A stretch of 39,329 bases of DNA from a bacterium (GTDB lineage: Bacteria; Elusimicrobiota; Elusimicrobia; UBA1565; UBA9628). Both the position numbers and the translations under genes were made by a program. Of the stretch, positions 18,273-26,830 are shown piece by piece (position 1 is the stretch's first letter; each line of letters begins with the position of its first letter). The DNA is taken from NCBI GenBank assembly GCA_021822495.1, contig JAKAQO010000012.1:1-39329 (forward strand), given 5' to 3'. The notes beneath the pieces were generated by a model, which searched no databases, had not been told where the DNA came from, and saw nothing but the letters and a program-made list of their open reading frames with translations.

Positions 18273-19931
18273 ACGGTAAATTTTGAGGACAGGGCCAGCT
18301 ATTTTTCCTGGGATAGGATCAAATTCTTTGAGCAAAATAGTCTTTGAGTTTAACTGATCAAAAAATTTTCTCAACTCAACGGCCCGTTCGAGATTAACGC
18401 CTTGACTGGAAGTAATCACATACTGAACTCCCGCCCTTTGAGCGGCGCCAATTCCTTGAGATACGTCCAATGTCGGAGAATCTTTTTGCGAAAGCTGAAC
18501 CTCTTTCGTAAAAAAAACATCCAGATCCCAGGAAGAGCGCTTGATGCGGTAAACCCAATACCCGCCTCCAGGATGGGTTTTAGCCATCGCAAAGTAAAGG
18601 CGACTTCGGGGCGAAGCGTTTTTTTGCGCGCGTTCGGCTAAAGCCGCTAATTCTTTTTGAGTCATTAAAAGCCTGGGTTCGGTGTCCGGCTCATCGACTA
18701 AAATAACCGAGCCTTGAGGGATATTTTGGGATATCCAAGTTTCCGCTTCCATTCGGGTGTCTGGAAGCCGCATGAAACTATCCCGTCTGCAAGTCTTGAG
18801 GATAGCCGGAAAAAAGACCAAAGAAGCGATGAGCCCCCCCATAACGAGCTTCCGAATTCTATTTTTTTTCTCAACCAAGAAAAAAATACCAGACGAAGCC
18901 ATAAAATTAAGCGCCGGGAAAACAGAAGTTAAATATCTTGGCACCCCGCCGTCTGGGTTGTTGACCAAAATTAAAAAAGAAATTAAAACGGGAAAAGTCA
19001 AAAACAAAGCCTTCTTAAAATCAAAATAGAAAAGAGAAACAAGTCCGCCAATGGCCAAAAGCCCGGCCCCCCAATCAAATCCTTCAAAGCCCAATAAATT
19101 AATCCCGATATGGCGGGCCACCCCGAGCCTGGTCCAAAACCGAAGAGAATTCATCGCCTCGGGATTGTGCATATGAATCCAAAACCAGAAATTATGAAAA
19201 TCAAGAACCGCGTAAGGAGAGCCCAAGACAAAAGCTAGGGAAAAAATAGCGAGAGCTTCCAACGCCCAAATTCTAGGCGTATTTTTAGGAGAAATGAAAT
19301 CCAAAGCTATAAGAGCGCTTAAAGCCGGAAGGGCCGTGTATTGGCTGGAAAAGGCGAGCCCCCAAAAAAAGGCGGAAAGAAAATGTTCTTTTCGACTGCC
19401 TGACTTAAAAAACTTGACGGCATAATGCCATCCAAGGCAAACCAAGAAAAACATGAGGCTGTCGGCTTTCGCCTCATGAGCGGAATAAATAAGAAGCGGA
19501 GAAAAAGCGGCAAAAACCCAGGCCCAGGAAAACTCCGCCATTTCTTTTCCCGTTTGATAAAGAACAAAAATAGCCGCCATTGAAAAAACTCCGGCCGCCA
19601 AGCGAGCGATGAGATAAAACTCCGTCGGATGCCAGCCATACATCCCCGCAAAAGCCGAAATGCCGTGCCAAAGCCCAAAACCAGACCACAAAAGAAAGTA
19701 AAACCCAAAACACATAAATAAAAAATAGGGCCACAAAGTCGGATATTTAAAAGCGAAAGGCCTTAAAGAGCCGCGCCCAAAGGAAACCGCAAGATTCAAA
19801 AAATGTGGCTCGTCTCCATTAAAGGTATTGGGAAGCCCCCATTTAACGCCCAAAATTCGTAACCCTGTCGCTAGAACTAAAGCGGCGGCAAAAAAAACTT
19901 TTTTCAGATCAACTGGGCGATTCTCGTTCAT
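18219..19931 (-). CDS. Polytopic GT-C glycosyltransferase (PMT/ArnT-like)
   Basis: 570 residues. TM1 is near the N-terminus, then a first loop with '[13 protein letters not shown]' where Asp-Glu is the expected GT-C catalytic motif. About 10-11 TM helices run to residue 370. A soluble extracytoplasmic domain follows (about 375-560) with '[17 protein letters not shown]'. It probably moves a sugar from a polyprenyl phosphate to a lipid or protein acceptor outside the inner membrane. It starts 105 bp from the divergent gene at 20037. The last 17 codons overlap queE on the other strand. Confidence 0.8.
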   Translation of the reverse strand: MNENRPVDLKKVFFAAALVLATGLRILGVKWGLPNTFNGDEPHFLNLAVSFGRGSLRPFAFKYPTLWPYFLFMCFGFYFLLWSGFGLWHGISAFAGMYGWHPTEFYLIARLAAGVFSMAAIFVLYQTGKEMAEFSWAWVFAAFSPLLIYSAHEAKADSLMFFLVCLGWHYAVKFFKSGSRKEHFLSAFFWGLAFSSQYTALPALSALIALDFISPKNTPRIWALEALAIFSLAFVLGSPYAVLDFHNFWFWIHMHNPEAMNSLRFWTRLGVARHIGINLLGFEGFDWGAGLLAIGGLVSLFYFDFKKALFLTFPVLISFLILVNNPDGGVPRYLTSVFPALNFMASSGIFFLVEKKNRIRKLVMGGLIASLVFFPAILKTCRRDSFMRLPDTRMEAETWISQNIPQGSVILVDEPDTEPRLLMTQKELAALAERAQKNASPRSRLYFAMAKTHPGGGYWVYRIKRSSWDLDVFFTKEVQLSQKDSPTLDVSQGIGAAQRAGVQYVITSSQGVNLERAVELRKFFDQLNSKTILLKEFDPIPGKIAGPVLKIYRLPNPPKGMPLRDEPRLF

Positions 19932-19954
19932 AAATTCAAGCAGTATTATTCTAT

Positions 19955-19960
19955 TATAAT
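19955..19960 (+). promoter_or_regulatory. -10 promoter box TATAAT upstream of repeat copy C
   Basis: A perfect TATAAT stands four bases before the left edge of the repeat element. No clear -35 hexamer is seen. Initiation about seven bases downstream would make the element the exact 5' leader of the mRNA for the gene at 20037. Confidence 0.5.
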
Positions 19961-19963
19961 GCT

Positions 19964-20034
19964 ATGCCTCTTCTTCATAATTCTTGCGGACGACGCTGTC
20001 CTGACATTAAGATTATTTATGAGGAAAGGGACTA
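19964..20034 (+). repeat. Dispersed palindromic element, copy C
   Basis: The left arm is ATGCCTCTTCTTCATAA, the core ACGCTGTCCTGACATTAAG and the right arm TTATGAGGAAAGGGACTA. The right arm holds the ribosome binding site AAAGGG, six bases before ATG 20037. The arms pair over about 14 positions when G-U pairs are allowed. Confidence 0.82.
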
Positions 20035-20036
20035 AT

Positions 20037-21296
20037 ATGCCAGATGCGATGAGAAGCCTCATTAAACGCCTCAATCAATCCTCTCCATTCTTTTGGTTTT
20101 TCCTGGCCTTTATCCTCCGCCTTATTTTCGCCTTAAAACTGGGAAATGGTTTATATCAAATAGATGAATCAGGATACCACGCCTCCGCTCTCAATCTGGT
20201 AAAATTTAACGTCTTTGGAAGCCAAACTCACGCTTCGGCGGGAGCGCCCATTCCCGCATTTTATTTCTCCATTTTTCTTCGCTTTTTTGGAGACCATCCC
20301 TTGGCGGCAAGATTAGGTCTACTCATTCCCGACCTAATGCTTGTCTGGATTATGTGGAAAATGGCGGAAAAACTTTGTCAATCCCAACTCGCGGGTAAAA
20401 TCGCGCTCATGATTTCTTCTGTTTATCCTTTTTTCATTTACTACGGGGGCATGATGCTTTCTGAAACTCCGTATCTTGTTTTCATGACTTTTGGAATTTG
20501 GCAATTATGCCAGAGTTTGGCCGAAGACGGAAAAAACCGCGCGCGCGCGATGGGTTCGGGAATCTCATTAGCCTTGGCCGGCCTCTCAAGGCCTGAAGGC
20601 GCGGTGATTATGCTTGGAATATGGTTCATTGTGTTTATTGTTTCGCGCAAGAGCTTGCGCCTTTTAAAAGGGCTTCTGATTTCTTTTTTTTGTTGGTTGT
20701 GTATTTTAGGATCATGGTCTGTTAGAAACCGCATTGAAACGGGTTCTTTTGCCTTGGACAGCCATGGCGGAGTGAATTTGCTTTACGGAACGCTTCTCTT
20801 TGACGTCAATGAACAAGACACCTTCGTGGCCAATCGTATCATCGAACAAATGCCCGCCTTCGCAAATATCAAAAACTTACCCCTCAACAAACAAGATCAA
20901 ATTTATTGGAAAGCGGCGTTTCAATTCATGCGAGAGCATCCAACTCAAGTCATCCGGCAATGGGGACGCAAAACCGTCAATTTCTGGAGATTTTATCCCC
21001 GGGGCGAAAAATTTTACACGGAAAGCTCTCAAAGCCGCCCGGATATCGGGCTCAAAAGAAGCGGCCTTATCTTGATTAGCCTTTTAACGGAACCCTTTCT
21101 TATTATTTTTGGCCTTTGGGGCCTGGTCAAACTTTTGAAAACGAACCAGACTATTTATCCAGTCGTCCTTTTTGTTTTGGCGACATTTTTCCTTCACATG
21201 ATCAGCGTCAGCCAAATGCGCTACCGCTTGCCGGTGATGCCGTTCCTGATTTTAGGGACTAGCTATTTTATGGCCAGTCTCATCCCCAACATATAG
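20037..21296 (+). CDS. Polytopic GT-C glycosyltransferase (PMT_2-like)
   Basis: 419 residues. After TM1, the first loop has 'GLYQIDESGYHASALNLV', the Asp-Glu motif of GT-C enzymes. About 9-10 TM helices follow, with 'GLSRPEGAVIM' and 'RNRIETGSFALDSHGG' typical of this family in bacteria, and the end 'SQMRYRLPVMPFLILG'. The start ATG 20037 uses the AAAGGG inside repeat copy C; an in-frame ATG at 19959 would translate through the repeat and overlap the TATAAT box, so it is rejected. The last 34 bp overlap the convergent GT2 gene. Confidence 0.82.
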   Translation: MPDAMRSLIKRLNQSSPFFWFFLAFILRLIFALKLGNGLYQIDESGYHASALNLVKFNVFGSQTHASAGAPIPAFYFSIFLRFFGDHPLAARLGLLIPDLMLVWIMWKMAEKLCQSQLAGKIALMISSVYPFFIYYGGMMLSETPYLVFMTFGIWQLCQSLAEDGKNRARAMGSGISLALAGLSRPEGAVIMLGIWFIVFIVSRKSLRLLKGLLISFFCWLCILGSWSVRNRIETGSFALDSHGGVNLLYGTLLFDVNEQDTFVANRIIEQMPAFANIKNLPLNKQDQIYWKAAFQFMREHPTQVIRQWGRKTVNFWRFYPRGEKFYTESSQSRPDIGLKRSGLILISLLTEPFLIIFGLWGLVKLLKTNQTIYPVVLFVLATFFLHMISVSQMRYRLPVMPFLILGTSYFMASLIPNI

Positions 21297-21940
21297 AGGA
21301 TGTTTTCCAGCCCCACCCGCCAAGGCATGAGTTTGGTCTCTCCCAAGCGGCTTCGATAGGGAATCGGAATTTCTTTAAACTTATCTTTGAGAGATTGATA
21401 GGCCTGCAATTTAATCTCCTCGGAAAAATTCCAGTTATCGCTTTCCAAAAAAAATTCTTTAAGAACACTTCGTTTGAAAACCCACATCCCGGACAAAATA
21501 TCGCTAAAAGAGTGAAGCCATAAAACCGAAGCCGCTGCCGTGATCACACGATTTCCAAACTGATTGAGCCTATCCATGCTTTGAGAATCCAACAGAGGAA
21601 AGCGCGAGCAAGAAATAAAATCCAGATTGGAACTCAGAAGTTCTTGGATAAGAGACTCAAGATTCTCGACAGGATAAGTTCCATCCGCATCGGCGGTCGC
21701 GATAATATCTCCTTGGGCCTGTTCAAACCCAGTTTTGTAGGCCCGGCCATAACCGCGCCTTTTTTCAACGATTACTTTCCAGCCGAAACTCTCGGCGATT
21801 TCCCGGGTTCGGTCGTGACTGTCGCCATCAATAATTAAAACTTCATCAACGGAAGATGAAATCTTGTCCCGCAAATAATTAAGACCATCCGCCTCATTCA
21901 TGGTCGGCAAAATCAGGCTCACTTTTTGACCCAGGATCAT
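21263..21940 (-). CDS. Family 2 glycosyltransferase, DPM1-like
   Basis: 225 residues: 'SLILPTMNEADGL', 'VLIIDGDSHDRT' and the metal-binding 'TADADGTYP' (DxD). There is no TM tail, so it is the short soluble type that makes polyprenyl-phosphate sugars. It would supply the GT-C enzymes encoded on both sides. It overlaps the upstream epimerase by four bases (21937-21940) and is the last gene of the heptose/epimerase operon. The 3' end overlaps the convergent GT-C gene by 34 bp. Confidence 0.87.
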   Translation of the reverse strand: MILGQKVSLILPTMNEADGLNYLRDKISSSVDEVLIIDGDSHDRTREIAESFGWKVIVEKRRGYGRAYKTGFEQAQGDIIATADADGTYPVENLESLIQELLSSNLDFISCSRFPLLDSQSMDRLNQFGNRVITAAASVLWLHSFSDILSGMWVFKRSVLKEFFLESDNWNFSEEIKLQAYQSLKDKFKEIPIPYRSRLGETKLMPWRVGLENILYMLGMRLAIK

Positions 21941-22911
21941 GACTCAACCTTAGACGACCACCGCGCATAATCACGGATGGATTTGAAAACTGCCGAGGTA
22001 GAATCAAGGGCAGGCTCCCAGCCATAGCGTTTGATTTTTGAGACATCTAAACTTGTTTTAGGCACATCTCCCACCCAACCAATGGGAGAATCCTGGTAGT
22101 TGACCTTGCAATTTTTAAGATTTAAGGCCCGGCACGTCTCTTCAGCGATTTGTCTTACCGAGGTGGTTCCTTCCGTGCTTAAGTTAAAAATTTTAAATTT
22201 TTCGGCGTGCGAGGCCCCGGGCGGGCTTTTCTCAAAGGCCAGACCAATACCGGAAACGCAATCTTCTACGTCAATATAGGTTTTGGTTTGAAACCCGTTT
22301 CCTAAAACATTCAGCTCTTTTGGATTTTTTCTCAAGCGTCCGATAAAATCGTAAATGACCCCATGAGTTAATTTCTCTCCCACCACGTTCCCAAATCTAA
22401 AAATCCACGCTTCTAAGCCATAATTTTCGACAAAGGCGCTGATAAAAGCCTCGGAAGCCAGTTTTCCGGCGCCGTAAATGGAAACGGGATGAAGATTGGG
22501 AGAAGACTCTGAAGTGGGCATTGGAGGGTTTGCCCCATAAACGGCGGAAGTTGAACTAAAAATAAATTTAGGAATCTTCATCTCCCGGGCCGCTTGAAGC
22601 GCCTCAAAACTCGTGTCGAAAGTACGGTTCTTATCCATCTCCGGACGCGCATTTCCCAAAGAGATGTCGGAATTAGCCGCTAAATGTACCAATAAATCGA
22701 ACTTGCGGCCTTGAATTTTTTTGTGCCAGCCAGAAACGCTTGCGTCTAACTCTTCAAACTCAAAATCGGAATGATTATGAAACTCTTCCAAATGGCGAGG
22801 CGTCCCCAAAGCAAAATTATCCACGCAAAAAACCTGCGCGCCTTTTTTCAGGAAAAGCCTCGTCAAGGCATTTCCCACCAGTCCCGCCCCTCCGGTTAAT
22901 AAAACGCGCAT
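21937..22911 (-). CDS. NAD-dependent sugar-nucleotide epimerase/dehydratase (extended SDR, GalE-like)
   Basis: 324 residues: 'VLLTGGAGLVGNALTRL' Rossmann motif, 'FSSTSAVYGA' with the catalytic Ser/Thr, 'YGAGK' as YxxxK, and 'FRFGNVVGE' after the active site. The length and motifs are those of UDP-glucose 4-epimerase-like extended SDRs. The exact sugar cannot be told. It lies between the GDP-heptose genes and a DPM1-like transferase, so modification of a nucleotide sugar used nearby is likely. It follows gmhA by 11 bp. Confidence 0.86.
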   Translation of the reverse strand: MRVLLTGGAGLVGNALTRLFLKKGAQVFCVDNFALGTPRHLEEFHNHSDFEFEELDASVSGWHKKIQGRKFDLLVHLAANSDISLGNARPEMDKNRTFDTSFEALQAAREMKIPKFIFSSTSAVYGANPPMPTSESSPNLHPVSIYGAGKLASEAFISAFVENYGLEAWIFRFGNVVGEKLTHGVIYDFIGRLRKNPKELNVLGNGFQTKTYIDVEDCVSGIGLAFEKSPPGASHAEKFKIFNLSTEGTTSVRQIAEETCRALNLKNCKVNYQDSPIGWVGDVPKTSLDVSKIKRYGWEPALDSTSAVFKSIRDYARWSSKVES

Positions 22912-22922
22912 AATCTTTGGTC

Positions 22923-23540
22923 TTATCTCTGTTTCAAATAAAAAGTGAGGATATGGCCAATGGCCATGTGCATATCCTCAATGACGCCGTACTGGCTGGA
23001 AGGAACGAGAATGGATAAATCAACCATTTTCTTTAACTCCCCGCCGTCAAAACCGAGAATGCCGACGGTCTGGGCTTTCTTCTTTTTTGCCAAGCGACAA
23101 GCCTTGATGAGATTTTGTGAATTTCCGCTTCCCGAAATTAAAATCACCAAATCTCCAGGATTTAAAATATTCTCCAGTTGCCGGCTAAAAATCTCATCAA
23201 AAGAAAGATCGTTTCCAATCGCCGTCAGATAAGGGATGTTCTCCGACAAGGACCGGCAGCGAATCTGAGGTCTTCCCGCTATATAAGCGGTTTTGGATAA
23301 ATCCGTCGCCCAATGAGACGCGGTCGCCGCAGACCCCCCGTTTCCCATGACAAAAATCTCGCGGCCTTCTTTTTCCGCCCGCTCGATTTTTTTCGCAAGC
23401 GCGTCAATGGCGCCAATGTCCAAATTCTCCCAATGCTGAAGAGATTCCGCCCGATACCAAGCGGCGAAATCTTGAGCGGACAATTTCCCGGGACCGACGA
23501 GATGGAAAGCCCCCGGACGGGTTGAATTTATTTTTTTCAT
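22923..23540 (-). CDS. gmhA: Sedoheptulose-7-phosphate isomerase (SIS domain)
   Basis: 205 residues. SIS-domain motifs 'VMGNGGSAATASHWATDL' and 'ISGSGNSQNLIKA' are present, plus 'EDMHMAIGHIL' near the end, which is typical of GmhA. It converts sedoheptulose 7-phosphate to D-glycero-D-manno-heptose 7-phosphate. The start ATG 23540 is chosen because a longer frame to 23618 would translate across repeat element E. The binding site GAGAGGG lies in that element, 12 bases upstream. The kinase, guanylyltransferase and phosphatase for the next steps are directly upstream on the same strand. Confidence 0.92.
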   Translation of the reverse strand: MKKINSTRPGAFHLVGPGKLSAQDFAAWYRAESLQHWENLDIGAIDALAKKIERAEKEGREIFVMGNGGSAATASHWATDLSKTAYIAGRPQIRCRSLSENIPYLTAIGNDLSFDEIFSRQLENILNPGDLVILISGSGNSQNLIKACRLAKKKKAQTVGILGFDGGELKKMVDLSILVPSSQYGVIEDMHMAIGHILTFYLKQR

Positions 23541-23548
23541 CGTTTTTT

Positions 23549-23620
23549 TAGTCCCTCTCTTCAGAACACAACCTAATGGTCGGGACAATGCCGACCTTAC
23601 GGTTATGAGGAAAGGCATTA
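23549..23620 (-). repeat. Dispersed palindromic element, copy E
   Basis: Read on the - strand: TAATGCCTTTCCTCATAA, CCGTAAGGTCGGCATTGTCC, CGACCATTAGG, then a longer degenerate right arm ending GAGAGGGACTA. It fills exactly the gap between the hddA-like stop codon (TAA at 23620-23618, part of the element edge) and the gmhA start. The inner stem GGTCGG/CCGACC is perfect in this copy. Confidence 0.8.
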
Positions 23621-24589
23621 GCGACTGACATGGATTATTTTCGATCCCTCGGGCTCGAATTTAAACGGAATCTGGCGCCAAGCTTTAAGGCTATGAATTA
23701 CGGAAGAACGCTTGGACGGCGGGCAAAAAAGAAGCAAAAACCCGCCGCCCCCAGCTCCCAGAATTTTCCCGCCTACCGCGCCCGCTTTGAGAGCTCTGCG
23801 GTAAACCTGATCGATTTCGTGGTTGGTCACCTCTCCGGTCAGGGATTTTTTGATCTCCCAACTCTCCCGCAGAACTGGTCCGATGGCGTCCACATCTCCT
23901 TTTTGGATTCTGTCTTTAGACCAATAAGCGAGTTCTCTTAGACGTCTCAGACTCTCCATATTCTGAGAGAAATTATTGCGGGCTTTCTTGAGGATGGAAC
24001 CGGCCTTGCGACGCATTCCAGTATAAAACAAAATCATTCGGCTAAAAAGAGCTTCCCGCGTTTTCTCGCTTAGAATTACGGGATTTACTTTCACGCTCTC
24101 ATCCGGCAAAAATTCGATAAATTGAAAACCGCCGTAAGCCGCGATGTATTGATCTTGCTTCCCGATAGGATCTTTGAGCCGCTCAATTTCAATTTCACAC
24201 GCGCCTCGGGCCAATTCTTCCGCCGTGCGAAATTCGCCCTTAAAGGCTGACAAAGCGTGCAAGGTTCCGACAGTAAAGCTGGACGAAGAACCCAAGCCGG
24301 TTCCGCCTGGGATATCGGCCATGGAAGTCATCTCGATTCCGCGATGAAGACCGCTTTGAATCAAGCATTCCCGCCACAGAGGATGGCGAATTTGAGCGGC
24401 CGAATCAACCAGTTCGCTTTTTGAGTATTTGAGAAACACCGCCTCGTCAAAATAGCGGTTAACCGTGATATACATATACTTGTCAATCGCGAAAGACAAG
24501 ACTGCGCCGTGTTCGTGGCGATAAAATTCTCTTAAGTCCGTGCCGCCGCCGGCGAGACTAATTCTAAAAGGCGTGCGGGAAATAATCAT
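23618..24589 (-). CDS. hddA: D-glycero-alpha-D-manno-heptose 7-phosphate 1-kinase-like GHMP kinase
   Basis: 323 residues of the GHMP fold: an N-terminal 'SRTPFRISLAGGGTDL', the phosphate-binding loop 'IPGGTGLGSSSSFTVG' and C-terminal 'GKILGAGGGGFLLLF'. These match HddA-like sugar kinases, which phosphorylate the 1-position of heptose 7-phosphate in the GDP-heptose route. The neighbours gmhA, gmhB and an hddC-like gene make that assignment better than a fucose or galactose kinase. The start overlaps the upstream gene by ATGA, and the stop forms the edge of repeat copy E. Confidence 0.88.
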   Translation of the reverse strand: MIISRTPFRISLAGGGTDLREFYRHEHGAVLSFAIDKYMYITVNRYFDEAVFLKYSKSELVDSAAQIRHPLWRECLIQSGLHRGIEMTSMADIPGGTGLGSSSSFTVGTLHALSAFKGEFRTAEELARGACEIEIERLKDPIGKQDQYIAAYGGFQFIEFLPDESVKVNPVILSEKTREALFSRMILFYTGMRRKAGSILKKARNNFSQNMESLRRLRELAYWSKDRIQKGDVDAIGPVLRESWEIKKSLTGEVTNHEIDQVYRRALKAGAVGGKILGAGGGGFLLLFCPPSKRSSVIHSLKAWRQIPFKFEPEGSKIIHVSR

Positions 24590-25281
24590 TGAGACAATCC
24601 TTTTTCAAAGGCAGAAAAGCGCTCCGGGGTTCCTAAATCCACCAGGGCTTCATCGGTCACGTATCCCGAGAGGCTAAGGCCATTTTTGAGCGCCTGAGGG
24701 AAAATATCCCGCCCAAAATCCGAGGGCCGGTCTTTGGGAATTAAGTCTAAAAGAGGTCTTCTAATCGCCCAAACGGCCGCGCAGGATAAATGTTTGAAAG
24801 GCTGCGCGTGAGCATCCCGGTAAAAGCCTAAAATTTTATCTCCCTCAAGGCGAACCAAATCCGAGTCATGAGGATGATCGGTTTTAAAAAGAACTAGGCT
24901 GGCAGCGGAAGAATGTCCAGCGTGAAAGTCCAAAAATGGTTTTAAGTTCATCTCAACAAACAAATCTCCATAAACGACCAAAATATCCTCCTGAGAGTTT
25001 TGACACGCGTCCCGCACGCATCCCGCCGTGCCTCGCGGCTCAGTCTCAATATAATACTCAAGATAGACCCCCCATGTCTCGCCTTTTTGGAAATAATCGC
25101 GCACAATATTAGCTCTGTGCCCCAGGCAAAGAGAAATTTCGCGAAATCCCGAAGACTTAAGCCACACAATCAAATGCTCTAAAATCGGTTTTCCTAAAAC
25201 CTTGAGCATGGGCTTGGGGATATCCTTAGCAAAAGCGCTCATCCGGGTTCCAAACCCGCCCGCGACAATCAAAACCTTCAT
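24586..25281 (-). CDS. hddC: Heptose-1-phosphate guanylyltransferase-like nucleotidyltransferase
   Basis: 231 residues. The signature 'GGFGTRM' with 'DIPKPMLKVLGKPIL', and 'VVYGDLFVEMNL' carrying the metal-binding Asp, place it in the sugar-nucleotidyltransferase family (RmlA/GMPP-like). By context it is HddC, forming GDP-D-glycero-alpha-D-manno-heptose. The nucleotide used cannot be read from the motif alone. The start ATG 25281 overlaps the gmhB stop as ATGA, preferred over an upstream in-frame ATG at 25296 inside gmhB. It ends in an ATGA overlap with the kinase gene. Confidence 0.87.
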   Translation of the reverse strand: MKVLIVAGGFGTRMSAFAKDIPKPMLKVLGKPILEHLIVWLKSSGFREISLCLGHRANIVRDYFQKGETWGVYLEYYIETEPRGTAGCVRDACQNSQEDILVVYGDLFVEMNLKPFLDFHAGHSSAASLVLFKTDHPHDSDLVRLEGDKILGFYRDAHAQPFKHLSCAAVWAIRRPLLDLIPKDRPSDFGRDIFPQALKNGLSLSGYVTDEALVDLGTPERFSAFEKGLSQ

Positions 25282-25829
25282 TGTTTTAAAATCCACCGGG
25301 AAGCCTCTAAAAGATTTTTGAATATTTTTTTGGGCTTTGCCTTGTATATCCCGTCTTTTCCCCCTTTTCCAGTCTTAACGAGCAAAGGCGCGCATCCCGC
25401 GCGATGAGCCGCCAAAATATCAGCGCTTGAGTCCCCGACAAAATAAGAGGATCTCAGATCAAGATTAAATTTTTTTTGCGCCTTCTTGATGAGCCCAATT
25501 TCAGGCTTGCGGCATGAGCAAGGCTTGCCAAAATCCGGATGATGGGGGCAGTAATAAACGGCGTCAAGACGAGACTTGGGATTTTCTCTTTTAAGCTCCC
25601 GGCGCAAGGCGCGCGTAATTATCTCAAGTCCTGATAAACTCAGGCGTCCGCGAGCAACGGCCGACTGATTGCTGATGACGATGACTTTAAAACCTTTGGC
25701 GCGTAAACGGGCAACGGCTTCTCCAGAGCCTGAAATCAGTTTCAAATCCTCGACTTTGGATAAATAGTCCACTTCTTCGTTTAAGACTCCGTCCCGGTCT
25801 ACAAAAACAGCGCGGTTTTTTAATTTCAA
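25278..25829 (-). CDS. gmhB: Heptose-1,7-bisphosphate 7-phosphatase (HAD family, GmhB)
   Basis: 183 residues. HAD motif I 'VFVDRDGVLNEE', motif II 'VISNQSAVARG', the zinc-binding loop 'YYCPHHPDFGKPCSCRKP' and motif IV 'FVGDSSADILAA' are all present and in the GmhB order. It removes the 7-phosphate from heptose 1,7-bisphosphate before nucleotidyl transfer. It overlaps the upstream GT2 stop (25826-25829) and the downstream hddC-like start, so four heptose enzymes are coupled in one operon. Confidence 0.93.
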   Translation of the reverse strand: MKLKNRAVFVDRDGVLNEEVDYLSKVEDLKLISGSGEAVARLRAKGFKVIVISNQSAVARGRLSLSGLEIITRALRRELKRENPKSRLDAVYYCPHHPDFGKPCSCRKPEIGLIKKAQKKFNLDLRSSYFVGDSSADILAAHRAGCAPLLVKTGKGGKDGIYKAKPKKIFKNLLEASRWILKQ

Positions 25830-26824
25830 AGTTTTTCCTCTTTAAGAAGACCGAAAACAAAGCGCTCCACTTCTCTAAAGCGATCGTCCCGCCTTAAAAA
25901 GAGAGAACGAATCCCTAGATAGTATTCTCTTATTTTTTTCGCCAAGGCCAGAAATGAGCGGGGCGCAAAGGTCGCTTGATAAATCCAGTTGAGTTTCCTC
26001 TTTTTCCCCAATTCCCGCAAAATAAATTGCCTGGCCTCCAAAGGCCGCAAACTCTTTAATAAATATTCGGCGGTTTTTCGAGCGAGTTTGAGTCTTTCAA
26101 TGTCTCTTTGTTGCGGGGCTATTTTTCCCGCATCAAGAGCCATCAGAGATTCCTTATAATTAGTCACATGATCCATGGTAATCTGCGCGGAATGAAGACG
26201 GCGAACAGCCAGCGGCTCTCGAATAGCGCCCACTTGAATTCCTGAAGCCAACATTCGGGCGTAGAGTTCGGTGTCTTCCAGAATTTTCATATCTTCGCGA
26301 AAAAAACCCGCCTGATGAAAAGCCTCTAGGCGAATGGCTAGATTTGTCGTTAAATAAGGGATGTATTCATCCCCCACTGCGTGCCAGCCGGGAACAACGC
26401 CTTCTTCAAGAAAACGCGAAGGATCGAAAACGGTTCCGGTAATTTTCTTCCCGCGCAAAAGATAGGCATTGGAAAACCAGAATCCCCTCTCCGGGCGAGC
26501 GTCAATAAAACGCTTAAACGTCTCCAAGCGATGAGGCAGCCAAATATCGTCGGAGTCCAAAAAAGCGACGAAATTGCCTTGAGCGCGGCGAAGAGCCTCG
26601 TTTCTCCGAACATGCTGGCGGCGATTATCCTCAAAACGAATAAGACGAATCTTTTTTTCCGCTTCAAACTCGCGAAAAACCGCGGGGGTTTCATCCGTTG
26701 AACCATCATCCAGCACAAAACACTCATAATCCTTATAAGTTTGAGCAACTACGCTTTTAAGCGCGGTTCTCAACATCTTGGCGCGATTGTAGGTGGGAAG
26801 GATGATGGAAAAAAAGGGCGGCAT
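25826..26824 (-). CDS. Family 2 glycosyltransferase (GT-A), long C-terminal extension
   Basis: 332 residues. The catalytic domain covers about 1-230: 'SIILPTYNRAKMLRTAL', 'VLDDGSTDET', 'FLDSDDIW' (DxD) and 'EDTELYARML' carrying the likely catalytic acid. About 100 helical, very basic residues follow. It is probably a cytoplasmic transferase adding a sugar, plausibly heptose given the operon, to a lipid-linked glycan (inference). It overlaps gmhB by ATGA and lies six bases after the ATPase gene. Confidence 0.85.
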   Translation of the reverse strand: MPPFFSIILPTYNRAKMLRTALKSVVAQTYKDYECFVLDDGSTDETPAVFREFEAEKKIRLIRFEDNRRQHVRRNEALRRAQGNFVAFLDSDDIWLPHRLETFKRFIDARPERGFWFSNAYLLRGKKITGTVFDPSRFLEEGVVPGWHAVGDEYIPYLTTNLAIRLEAFHQAGFFREDMKILEDTELYARMLASGIQVGAIREPLAVRRLHSAQITMDHVTNYKESLMALDAGKIAPQQRDIERLKLARKTAEYLLKSLRPLEARQFILRELGKKRKLNWIYQATFAPRSFLALAKKIREYYLGIRSLFLRRDDRFREVERFVFGLLKEEKL

Positions 26825-26830
26825 TAGAAG

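Noticed and set aside
19959-20036. In-frame ATG at 19959 as start of the GT-C gene ending at 21296
   Set aside because: It lies within the TATAAT box and would translate across repeat copy C. ATG 20037 has a good binding site and gives a normal N-terminus.
23541-23618. Upstream start at 23618 for gmhA
   Set aside because: The extra 26 residues come from repeat copy E and do not resemble the family. ATG 23540 gives the normal GmhA length.
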